Below are positions 11,140 to 23,200 of a stretch of 64,000 nt of DNA, one piece after another; position 1 is the first letter of the stretch; each line of letters starts with the position of its first letter. Both the position numbers and the translations under genes were made by a program. Below the pieces are notes generated by a model that was given only the letters and a program-made list of their open reading frames with translations, was not told the DNA's origin and did no database searches. This DNA is from Eonycteris spelaea (lineage: Eukaryota > Chordata > Mammalia > Chiroptera > Pteropodidae): NCBI GenBank assembly GCA_003508835.1, contig PUFA01000072.1, positions 8,654,501 to 8,718,500 on the forward strand, written 5' to 3'.

Positions 11140-12295
11140 ACTTTGCTTTTTAACTTAATAATCAATCTTGGCGTTCTTTCCAGATCAGAAATGGAAGGCT
11201 ACCATATTCTTTTTCTTACAGCCACGTGGTATTCCATTGCTTTAGAAGATATACAATTTATTTAACCAGTTTCCCACTGTTGCTCATTTAGGTAATTTCC
11301 AGCCTTTTGCTGTTACAAACAGGTTTGCAGTGAATAGTGTTGTCCATTATGACACAAGTGAGTGAATAGACCTGTAGGATACGTGTCAGTGGACGTGCCT
11401 GATCAAAGAGTACATGAAGGCGTGATTTCCTGTCGTAGGGTTATACAGTTTAGACTACAGCAGTGCGTCTTGTTTCTTTACAGTGGTACCAACATGGTGT
11501 GTGACCAAAGTCATGCATTTTTGCCAATGACAGGGGAAAATGTTTTTGCATGTTTTATTTTGCATTTCTCTCATTTTCTGTGAGATTGAGCATCTTGTCA
11601 TATATTTGAGTTCTTTGTCATTCCTTTTCTGTGAACTTCTGGTATCCTTGACTGTTTTTATATTGGGTGATTGATTGGTCTTTTTATCTTCATAATTCTG
11701 AACTCATTATGTTTTCTTGTATTAGGTAGAACAGCTCTTTTCTGGGATATGAACTGAAAATATTTTTTTACTGTTTGCTATTTGCTTTTTTTTCTTTACT
11801 GCTATGTGGAAGTCTTTATTTTTATGTTGTTAAAGTGATCAATATTTTGTGGCGTCTGTATTTTGAGGTATGATTTGAAAGGCCACTACCATGCCAAGAT
11901 TATTATGGAATTCTCCCACATCTTCTAATTGTAGCTTCATTTTTTACATTTAAATGTTTCATTTTGAATTTATCCTGGTGTAAGGTGAGTCATGGATCTT
12001 AGTTTTTAGATGGCTACTCAATTGTCCCAATATCATTTATTGAATTGTTCACTTTTACTCCACTGATCTGAGGTGCCAGCTTTATAAAATATAAAATTCC
12101 TGTATGTGCTTGGGATTATGGACTTTTTCTATTCTGTTTCTTTAGGTTTTTTTTTTTAAGCTGATATTATAAGTATTGATGCTCTATAATTTAACAGGGC
12201 TAATCCCCTCTCATTGTTTTCCAGTTTTAACTTTTTCCAAATGAATGGTAGTACCATACTTTTATTTACAGTGGATTTATAGTATCTTTTAAAAT
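11140..12295 (-). mobile_element. Old L1 3' fragment
   Basis: The string of L1 3'-end landmarks is in reverse orientation: GGTATTCCATTGCTTTAG, TGCTGTTACAAACAGGTT and CCAATATCATTTATTGAA. There is no intact reading frame. Confidence 0.6.
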
Positions 12296-12984
12296 GTTTT
12301 TTTTTTAAAGGTAATTCTTAACTATCATTATAAACTGTGTGTGCTCTTTTTGGAAATGTGTGTACTCCCCATTTCTTTGCCGTTTTACCCTCCATACCCA
12401 AGTTTACAATGAATGGACTCCAAGGTTTTCATAGCAGGACTAGATACTAGACTTCATGCTGGTTTAAATTAATCTGAATCAAATTTAGAGAATTATAAAT
12501 TCTATTTGTATCATTACTTGAGCACCTAACACATGAATTTTCCTCAAATGTTTTCTAGATTACTTTTCAGAATATAGGCTGTGAGAGAAAGGTCTTATAC
12601 TACTACATGTGAACATTCTTACTGCAAAGCAGCTGTCATTGGTAAACTGTGGAACTGTAAAGTGCGATTTCTTCTCTAAGGCTACCAGGTCATCCAAGAA
12701 ATATTAAAGAATCGGAGCTGATAACTTAGGTCTGGACAGGCCGGATCATTTAATGGCTTTCAAGTATATACCTAAAACATTCAGTTGTAAACTAGGCACA
12801 ACCCACCCACTGAGAGGAGTGGGAACATGCAAGGTCCAGAAAGTGAGAAATTGGCCCATGTCCTTAGCAAAATGGACTTGATGACTAGGTTAATTTATTT
12901 TGACTTGATAATGTTCCAGATTCTGTAGTCCAGTATATCAGTCTTCAGGGTCTGTCTTATATTCTATATTTAAAAAGAAATTAA

Positions 12985-13320
12985 GGTGAAATTTATATTA
13001 CAATTAGCCATTCTAAAGTGAACAATTTAGTGGTTAAATATTTAGTACATTCACAATGTCGTGCAACCACCTCTATTGAGTTCCCAAGCATATCCAAAAT
13101 AAAACCCATACTCATTCAGTTATTTTCTGTTTCCTCCTCCCTCCAGCGCCTGGCAACCACTAATCTCTTTATAAATTTACCTATTCTAGGTATTTCAGTA
13201 AATAGAATCATACAATATGTGACCTTTTGTGTCTGATTTCTTTCATTTAGCATATTGTTTTCGAGGTTTATGCACATTGTAGCTATATTCCCTTTTGAAC
13301 AGTTAGCCTTTCTCATCTGT
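12985..13320 (-). mobile_element. Old L1 3' end
   Basis: Resembles the common L1 3' end read in reverse: CAATTTAGTGGTTAAATATT, then GCCTGGCAACCACTAATCT, then AGCATATTGTTTTCGAGG. It is one more copy of the type also seen at 42835-43070. Confidence 0.6.
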
Positions 13321-13694
13321 GCTAAGGGGCAGTAAAGGTATTTTCATCCTTGAATGAATATTTAAGACAATAGGTTATTCCTAGAGATGGGTGTGGGCTC
13401 AAAATGGGAGTCAAAGTATCAAAGAATGAAATTCTAAGGGAAAGATATTAGAACTTCTCACATAGTGTGATATACCACATTTTCCTTTTCCGATCTCTTC
13501 AATTCTTAGAGTGCTGTGGGAAGTGTTTAGCACAATGTCTGACATACACAAAGTACTCAATAAATACTATCATAAATGCATTATTTTAATGCATAAAAGT
13601 TAATTATTATTGTAATTTCCTTCTTAGAATCCAGGACTAGGGGAGTGGTCGTTTGGGGGGTCACGTGACCTTTGGCAGAGTACTTGACTTCTGT

Positions 13695-13800
13695 TTCAGT
13701 TGATACTTATTTAACACAGCACTTAAGAGGATTATGTAACTAAGGTAAAGCACTGAACATAATGCCCAGCACATACTGAGTGACTAATAGATGCTGTTAG
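13695..13800 (+). repeat. MIR SINE fragment
   Basis: The MIR 3' part ends GCCCAGCACATACTGAGTGA. It is degenerate. Confidence 0.45.
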
Positions 13801-14689
13801 GATTTGAATGGGCCACTTGGCTTCAAAATCTTTTTGAAACTTTTCTCTTGACAAATTTCCCTTAGTAAATATCATCGTTTATTACATAAGATGAAAAAGT
13901 CCTTTACAGCATCTAAACATTTGAAGGCACCACTCTAAATACTGAGAATTTGAGGATAACTATTAAAATCTTAGTTCTTCTGTCAATTTTCTTTTTTCTG
14001 AGTGTTCTCTCCCCTTTAACAATATCAGGGAGAAAATAATGAATAAAAAGGTACTCTTGAGAGCAAATACATTATCTTAAAAAGTGCATGTGAAAATAGA
14101 ATATTTAAAAAGCTCTTTTAAAATATGGGCATCATCATTGCCTATGTCGATGGTAAGTGGTTGGGTTACAGGGTGACCAGGTTTAAGGGAACCATTCTTT
14201 TGCAGTCTTTTTTGCTAGTTTGAGCCACCTTTAAATATGGGAGCCTCCTGCAGAGAATCTGTTTATGACAGTGAGGTGTTTGTGTTGGAAATCAGACCCT
14301 GGAATGCTCGAACATAACGTGGATATTTCCTATTTCCAATCTATGGGGGAAAAAATGAGGTGACATGCAACACTGTAAATCGGTATCATGTTCTTCTCAA
14401 GGCTGGACTCATAATTAGTTGCTTCTGTTGATTGATGCGCCTACATCCAAAGTATCTCTTCGTCAGCCTAACAGTAAACATTTTTATTACGATACCTGCA
14501 GTTGTGGCAATTAGACAGCCACCAGGATTTTAAGGAGCGATGTATCCCTGGATGAGGTCTGTGGAATGGAAACTTTAACAGGGGATGTATAAGAGATGTG
14601 AATGCTGACCTTTCTGGTGTAGGGCAGACCTGGGGAAGATGGCAGTGCCAGTAACGGGAAGGTTCCAGGCCCCTGGAGGTGGGAGAAAG

Positions 14690-14736
14690 AAAGTACTAGA
14701 AAACAGGTGAAGAACACACCTGTTTTCTAGTACTTT
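14690..14736. repeat. Perfect 20-bp inverted repeat with 7-nt loop
   Basis: The left arm 14690-14709 (AAAGTACTAGAAAACAGGTG) is the exact reverse complement of the right arm 14717-14736. The spacer is AAGAACA. It lies about 280 bases beyond the predicted FNDC3A cleavage site, so it would only be transcribed by read-through. I recognise no known RNA family. Confidence 0.97.
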
Positions 14737-15014
14737 AAAGGAGAGGAGAGGTAGGAGATTTACCTCAGACCTGTCCTTATTCTTTATAGATGTAAAGGAA
14801 GCAAGATATCTAATGAATTGCTCCAAAATCAAGCCACTAGGATAAAACTAATTTCATTCTTTAATCTACTGGTCTTTATGTTCTTGAACATCAGATCAGT
14901 CCTGTCATGTTGAAGATTTGAATACCGTTGGGAAATTGTAAGCCCACTGTAAGAGGAGAGACCATTTTCTAAAAGAGGCAGCTAATGAATGCATGTGAAT
15001 ACAATAAACATATC

Positions 15015-17207
15015 TCAAAAAAGAATGATACAACTTTTATTTTCCATGGATTTTAAAGATACTTTTGCTACACAGTTTATGCATTTTTTATGAGATTATA
15101 TTTTTTCATTTGTATGAAGTTCAATCTTATACAATTTTAAGTTGATATGTTTGGTAGTGTATCTATAATCTTTAAAAAGTTTAGAGTTTTTGGAATGTAC
15201 AGTATATGAGGTAAAATCAAGATTACATTAAAAATTGTTTTCTCCTCTGCACTAATTTTGCAGTGAGGTTCAAATGGCAAGTACACTATTAAATGACATT
15301 TACTATCAAAAATAGGAGTTCATTTGAGTTACTATGAAAAACATAAGCCACTGTAACTGCCACAGTGGCACATTTTACCATTTTAGACATTCAACTATAT
15401 AGAAATCTCTGGGCTATTACACTCAAACTCATTTGTACTGCCAAATGTGGCACTTTTAAGAAGTTTCTAGAAAACAATCGCAATCACTTGTTTTTTGGGG
15501 AAAGTTATCAGCCTATACATGAGATTAAATTTAAATAAAATGTAAACATACAGTATATGATAGCGACAGACCATTCTTACTACCTGTAAAGGCCAAGTTT
15601 ATCCATTTCTTTTGAACAAAGGTTAATGTTTTTTTCTAAAGCACGGATCATTTGACATAAAACGAGTACAACACATGCCCGTTCTAATATGAGAAATCTT
15701 CAGAGATCTTCAAAGCACAAAACATGTCCTTTATCAAAGACTGACAGAAGTGCTTAGTAATCACGAAAATGCTAACTTTAGCAACTAAAAATTAGTGATT
15801 TGCTATCCTAAAATTCAAATAATAAATTAAAGAGACTAGTTACAAGTGTTTTACAGATAACAGATGTGATAAAACAAGAATTTTAGATAGTTTCATTACA
15901 AACTGTATTATTACTGGCAGTCATTGACATCTATGCAAGATGTACAATGTGACACTTGACAAAATACAATCTGATCATCCAATGACTCACAAATGCAAGC
16001 TCACAAAACATTAATGAATTATGCAATTGCAAAGTGCTCTAATGCAACGTTAACCACATGCAACCAACAATTCAGAAGTATCCAAACAGACATGACATTA
16101 AACATTAGTTTTTCAAGAAAGAAAGCAGCTTTAAGTTTACTGGTGCAAATTAATTTTGTCTTTGAATTTGGCTTCCCAAACAAAAAAGGTTAGGTTTGAT
16201 TATGAATTCTGATGGTGATGGCAGTAGTTAAGGAAGAAGCAGCAAAATTTATGGGAGTTCTTCAAAATTAGCCTATACCAGATAAATGGAGTGAGTGTGT
16301 GTGCATGTGTATATATATATTTCTACACTTGGTATTTATAGTTTATATATATGCCACATATGTATGTGCATGTCCTTATACACATACATGTACTTCAGAG
16401 GTTCACAAAACCAAATTAAATAGGTTTGAAATTCAGTTGATTATAATTATTTTAAAGAGTATCTAAAAGTCCTCAATTCTTTTCCATGTCCTCAAGACAT
16501 TAAGAGGTGCCTTCTGAGTAAACATTAAAATATTTAGGCCAAAGTAAACTGTGCTTTAAGTGGCTTATCTGTGATTTCATGAATATATAGTTGTAATGAA
16601 GAACTCCACATTTATCAAAGAAGGTTCCTTTTTTTCATGCATATTCTTTCATCCAGTTTTTGTTTGCTAAGCCCCTCCAGTTATTCATCATAATCCCACT
16701 TACCAAATAATTAAGACAAATGAGGAGGTAGAAATATAGCACTAGATTGCTTTCACAGCATCAGACTTTAACATTTTCATATAGCATGTTAGTGTAAATT
16801 TTAATCATTCTGAATCATTCGCTAGATCTTTAGATCAGGTTGCCACTGTTACACTCATGCTGACTGGTCAAAATATCAATTATATATTGTTACCTCTTAG
16901 AAAGTTTGACAAGAAGGCATGACCAAAAAAAAAAAAAAAAAAAAAAAGGAATAAAGAAAAAAATAAGAGAAAAAAGGGAAAGAAAAAGCCCCAACCAAAA
17001 AAAACCCACAAATTGCTATTTCTGTGGCTTGCATTCTAATAAAGTGCCAGCCTCTACCTAATAATATAAGCACTGAAAATGGCAAAAACGATGTACTATA
17101 GTCTCAGTGCCAGTGCTAAATGCCAGTTTTTGTAAAAGCAATACAGAAATAATTTTAGTACAGGACAAAATAAAATGTGATACAGTATTAAAAATAAAGA
17201 TATCTTT
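15015..17207 (-). other. FNDC3A: FNDC3A 3' UTR
   Basis: AT-rich sequence without recognised transposons between the stop codon and the candidate poly(A) site. It contains a tract that would be U23 in the mRNA (16925-16947) and a TG/TA microsatellite near 16290-16330. Its extent is inferred. Confidence 0.55.
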
Positions 17208-20200
17208 TCACTTGATTACAAAGTACTGAATGACAGAGGCAATCAAAATGGAGAAGAAAGCAAATAGCACAAGGATGACGGCTGCACACTGCTCGTCGCT
17301 AAGTGCCCGCCGGGTCCTTGCACTTGCCACAGTGTCTCTGTTGGTGCTGGCTGGTGGTTCAGTCCTCTGAGACATGAAGAGCACTGTTGTGCTGTAGGGA
17401 CCTACTAGGTCCTGTGCCCCACAGGGTCTTGGCACTGGCGAATGGCACACACACGGAAACGATATTCACAGTTCAGCTGAAGGCTTGAATACCGGAATGA
17501 AGAGTCGGGACCTTTGTAAATCTGTTTATATCAGAAAAAGAATTACGTGTGGAGGCTGGGCAGATAATCTATTTTAAAATTGGCTAGTTTTAGAATTATT
17601 TTTTGACCCATAACTAGTGCCACTGCTTTTATCTTTCAAATTATATTTAAAAAATTATTCATTAAAGAACTTATCTGTCTGTTGTATAAGGACAGGAGAA
17701 ATTTGAAGGGTGAGGATGCGAGATCTACTTCACAGAACTTACAGACTAGTGAAGATTTGCCCCCACAGGAGCTACAGAACAAAGTGAGCCCACAGGCTTT
17801 TCCCTGGTTTCCTCAAATGTAAGAAGTCAAACTTTTGTGAAATCATTCCATGAGAAGAGGAAGAGTGTATAATCTTGCTGCCCATTACATCTCTGAATAA
17901 CTAGTTCCTGCACAATTTCAAACAAATCTGTTGAATGAAACAATGAGTAAGAAGAGCTTTCTATAGGTACTTACGGCAAATCATTTATATACTTTAAAAG
18001 AGGAGAGCTCACTTAGAATAAAAGAAGTGGATCTTACAACCCAACTCCTCTGCTTATCCTTTAGAAGGGAAATAACAAGAATGGAATTCCAAGGATTTTC
18101 AGGAGAGTGTGCTAGTGATTAAGAGACCACAAATATTGGCACAGGTCACCCCTGAGTCCAAGCTCTGCTCTACTACTTTACACTCCATGTGAGCTTAGAC
18201 CAATTACCTTAGTATAACAAACAAATAGTAGTTATTCCTGCATGGTAATTATGAGAATAAATTAAACTAATATTTGTTAAAGCACTTAGCACAGTGCCCA
18301 GCATATACTGAGTGCTCAGTATAGGAAGCTTATCATTTCCATTAATGAGTCCCACCCCTGATTCTGTACACAGGAAACCCAGGCTCACAGTGATTTCCCA
18401 GTTTTCCCAGCTAGTTGGTGAGCAATAAGTCAGATTAATCAAAAAAACTCCTGCTAGCTTTTCTTCACACAATTTTAGCTGCCAAATTGTATCTGTATTG
18501 CAAATCTAAATTTTTACATCCTGGTTTGCTCCCAAAAGATCAAGGTTAAAATCTTTGTCACATTTTTGTCTCCCGAATCCAGCAACTGAATTAGTGAATT
18601 ATTGACTATTTTTACTTTCAAAATGTGTATCAGTGGGTACTGAGAAGATATATAAAGCAATTTTTATTGAAGGAAGTAAGCCTAAGATGAATCTTAAAGA
18701 AAATGGAAGTGAGAATGTAGAAATGGTTCATCTCTAGGTAATGGTAAAAGGACTAACTTTAGTAAATCAGATTATATTAGAATGTACTGAGAAGCAGCAC
18801 ATGTAATGAAGCCAACGTAGTAAAAGTAAAAAATATGTATTTGTCTTATGGATATATAATGGATGATATTTATATTTGTCTTTAAAATTTTCTTCACCTT
18901 AATTTGTATCCAAAGAAGCATGGTAATATGATTAGGAGAAAAAACAAAAAATAGCATAAGGGTATTAAGTGAGATTTGACAGGAAGAAATATGTTAATAC
19001 AGTAGTTGCAAATTTAGGTTTAATTTCACGGAGGCCACTTTAGGTGTTTAAGGTGTGATATTAAAAAGTGTTTAAGGCACCCGCATCATAAGGCTGAGTG
19101 AGGGATTGAGGGAGTTGGGCAGGAGTGGGCTGCTTGCTGTATAAAAGCACAAGGTTATGAGGTCTTGGTAGCAGTTTTATTGATTATTTTCAGAAATGAC
19201 TATTATCTGAACAAGAGTTAACAAACACCCCCCCCCCCCAACCATTCTTCCAAGAGTTTAAAGCTTGGGGACCAAAATGATGTTAGTCTTCATGACACTG
19301 ATGAAGTAAAGAGAAAGTTGGAGAGGAGAGAGTGAGAGAGAAGATGATGTGAAGAAGTTTTCAAGGTTGTGTTTTAGATGTTTGGAGAACATCTAAACAG
19401 GGAGAAATCTTACAGATAACTAAATACAGGACTGAATAAAGCTGATGAACTTGCGAAAGCTAATTTAAAAAGGTTTCTGTATCTAAGTGAAGCTATTCAA
19501 AATAAGTCTCAAGCTTGAGATGAGCTGAATTAGGTCTTAAAATGAGAAATAAGAATGAAAATGAATAACACCACTTCCACCCTTTTCATATTGACAAGGT
19601 AAAATTGTTGTGACCTTAATAAATAGAAAAGGGCAAATAAAAATGAATAAATTAATAATTTTGGCTTATAGTTATTGCATATATAGCATTACAAATAATT
19701 AAAACAAAAATTAAGCAGCCCATTTATAAGCAGATGGTAGCAAATATCAATGCAGATTTATAGTTAAGAGAATGGCGGGTAAGAGATTACTGTTTTTACT
19801 TTGCATTTTAATTAAGAAAGGTAAACTGAATTTAAGCTTGTGAAATTTGTGCATTCCTAGCTGGCCAAGAAGTTTGAAATAGTATGCCAACTGCAACAGA
19901 GTTTTATAGGAAAACCTTTAACTTACCAAAGTACTTATACTAAAATTCAAAATAGTCCTTGTTGTCTTTTAAGAACAGTGTACATGTTTACTATCAAAGA
20001 TAATCTGTGTCATTACAGAGGAACAAATTCTGTTTAACTATTTTTACTTTCTGTGTACATTACATATCTACAACTTGACTCTACATTGAATAATATGCAC
20101 AGTATATATTATTTATAGCAGTTAGATAAGACACTGAATTCAGCCATATGTTACTTCTACACTGAGTGCAGATTTAAATCTTTCCTTAAGATTTATTATT

Positions 20201-23200
20201 CATTTAAAAGTAAGATTATATTAAAAAGTAATTATTCATTATGACATATAATAAGGCATACGCTATCATATAACTAGGCACACATAGTCACATAATGTGA
20301 TCTTTCTATAATTTATGAATATACTATTACAAATAATTATTTTGTAGTAATCAATACATGAAGAGTAAAACAACTGACTATAGAGAAATAACCACATAGC
20401 TCTTGTCTCTACCATTATTTCCCTCTATTATTGCTGAGGGAGAGTTATAAGTGAACTTGAGCTTTTATTTTTTATTTATTTTTATTTTTTGGCGAGGCAA
20501 CCCTTGGTTGACCTCACAGTTTGCAAGTATCTTGTCAGCTTAAAATCCCATCCCTTTTTTAAGAATTTTTTTATGCCTATACACCTGGTCTTCCTAGGTG
20601 GTCTCCCATCCAAGTATTAACCAGGCCTGACCCTGCTTAGCTTCCGAGATCAGATGGGATCAGGCTTGGTCAGGGTAGCATGGTTGTAGACTAAACTTGG
20701 AGTTTTTAGAGCAGTTTTTAAATGTTCATACATAAGTAATGTATCCATCACTTGGAACTTCAAAACAAAACAAAATAGAAATGTGGCTCCCACTCAAAGA
20801 CATTTAGGGTTCATTAGGTCTGCAGGCCACTCTGAGGAGCACTGTTTTTGAGAATCTAAGTTCGTAAAGGATGAAGCTGTACCGAATCCATTAGGCCACT
20901 GCCCCGGCACCAATTCTTGACACTGCCAACAGTATTCTGACTTTGGATGGGTTGTCAAACTCTCGCTTACCCAGCCCATGTACTAGGAGAAGCTGGCCTG
21001 ACTCTTTAACTCCAGAGGTGGGTCCTGGCTAGCTTAAGTACTGGCATTGTCATGGTTCTTATAACACAAAGAGCTTTTTCCTTCCTGCATGTGATGAGAA
21101 AGAATAAGTTCCCCATGGTTGAAGGCAGCCACTAAAGACTGGGAAAGAAATGGTGCCCCTGATGACCCCATTGAGCTTCCGGATCACCTAGTCTTAAAGG
21201 TGTCTACCTTCAGGCTCCTCCTTAAGAGGATTTACACTTAATTGCTTATAAGCCAGTTTGAATTGGTTTTCTTGTCATTTGCAACATAATGAGTTCTGAT
21301 ACAGAATCACCTTAGGTACAGACTCCCAGATGGGGCTGATCTACTTTGAAGTGACTCTACTGTCCTCCAATATTTTCATTTCACCTTGTTTTATCACTTG
21401 AAATGCCATTTTGGTTAAAAAGTACCTGCTTTTAAAAACGTACATATTTCTGAGATGACTAAAGAGCCAGGAGACACCTGACTTCTGGCATGAATTTTCA
21501 CAAGTAAGTAGTCTTTCTCTTAATGCCAATAAAGACATTACTATACAAAGCTATACTGTGTATATGGGAGTTATGTGTGTGAGACAGGAAGGCAAGAGTC
21601 AGAGGGAGAGTATAATTTTAGAAAACGGGGCAACTCTAGGTGAGGTGCTTCATGGCAATGCACAGACCAGCAAGAAGCCAGCAAGAGCTGGTCAAAGCCA
21701 ACAAAAGATCAAAGAGGATAAAGAAATAAATTTGCAAAGAATGCAAAGAAATAAATTTGCTTCTAAATTTGGCTCAGGGTCAAAGGTACTTGTTGCTGCC
21801 AGGCTACTTTGTTACCAAACCCCAAACCGAACAACATTATAGGTTAAAAACATTTTTATAGGCTAGCTTAAAAACTCAACCACCACATATAAATAATAAT
21901 CCCCCTTCTTAAAAACAGCAACAGTTCCTACTGCTACGGTATAAAGACCCAACAAGACCTGGCCCCCTCCACTACACACTCCATTCCTGAGCCTTAAGAG
22001 GATACATGCTTCCTACTAGACTTACCAGCCCCTGCAAAAGACTTATTTAAATTACATGCCTTTTGGAAAACATTACAAAGTCCAGCTGCAATAAATTATT
22101 CCTTTTTATAAAGTAGGTTTTATCTTTATTATGATCTTTTATTTGTTTGGCTATGTAAAATGTCAAGATTATAACATTTCTGCTTGCTTGCTAAATTTAA
22201 TTCTAAACAACTTTCTTGAAATCAGACACTAACTTAATAATACAGCCTCCCATATTTCTCCATATGTAGTATTTAATACATGTTTATTGAATATCAAATA
22301 CATTTTAAGTAAAATATCAAATTATATGAATTAAATTAAACTCCAAAAACAACCTTCAAACTTTTAGAATATAACTTGCTAATAAATCATAAAATTTTAT
22401 TAACATTTATGAAATTTAGATAATAATAGGATAAAGTTCTAAGGAAATCAGTATTTTAAATCTTATAGTGCGCTTACAATCAACAAAGTTAAGTGAAAGT
22501 GATGACAGGGTTTAGCTTTTAAGTTAAATTAGAATTAGCATTGCTGTTTATATAGTGATATGTTTTATTAAAATTCACATACTATTTAAATGTGGGGTCC
22601 CTACTTCCTTCAAACATGTAATATAATTACATTTTCTGTAATATTAATTTTGCTTCCTTCCCTGGAAGGAAACCCGCTTATCTGTAAATTATATTCAAAT
22701 CTAATTATCATGTCAATTTGCAGATGGCTTAATAAAGAAAAACAATCATATCCCAAATTTAATATGACTCTTTGGGGCCTTTCGTAATTTCAGTTAAGAA
22801 ATTATACTTCCATACTTAATAAAACTTGGATGAAAAAATATCTACATTGGAAAATTAATAGCTATAATGGAAGACTGAAATAAAGATGATTGGTTTTCCT
22901 GTGGGAAAAGAAAATAGGTGAGATACTAAAATGAAAACAACCCGGCTTAAGAGCCTGCAAAATCAAGAAGGCTGACAGCAAAAAGGGAAAAATCCGATGA
23001 AATGCAGATAGAACTTATGCTTTTGAGCATAAAAAGATCTTTATCTTTGAAATTTCTTGGTCAGGAAGATACTTCCAGGCTTCCACAATAACTGTCATAT
23101 TTATAACACTGCATTATAACTGTTAATATTGTTGTAAAAGGTTCCTTCTCTGCTCCTGTCTTTGCCTCACTCTAGCCAAAATGACCTTGAGTCTTATCAT

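Larger units (their letters stand above)
3761..15010. other. MLNR-FNDC3A intergenic region
   Basis: About 11 kb without a recognised gene between the MLNR promoter and the FNDC3A 3' end. Contents listed separately are MIR and L2 pieces, an hAT element, a 515-bp duplicated block, an LTR fragment, L1 3' ends and a perfect inverted repeat. Open frames here are short and match no family I know. Confidence 0.6.

Noticed and set aside
16925..16947. A run as a poly(A) tail of a plus-strand retrotransposon
   Set aside because: No retrotransposon body precedes it. It lies in the FNDC3A 3' UTR as a U tract on the minus strand.
20580..20691. Possible 5S rRNA gene
   Set aside because: It has many substitutions, a fused non-5S tail with an A-rich end, and a second copy at 33815-34028 with the same tail, so it is a SINE and not a working 5S gene.
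21558..21842. 94-codon open frame on plus
   Set aside because: There is no recognisable similarity, it is Lys/Gln-rich with internal direct repeats, and it lies in an FNDC3A intron. Chance or a decayed repeat is likelier.
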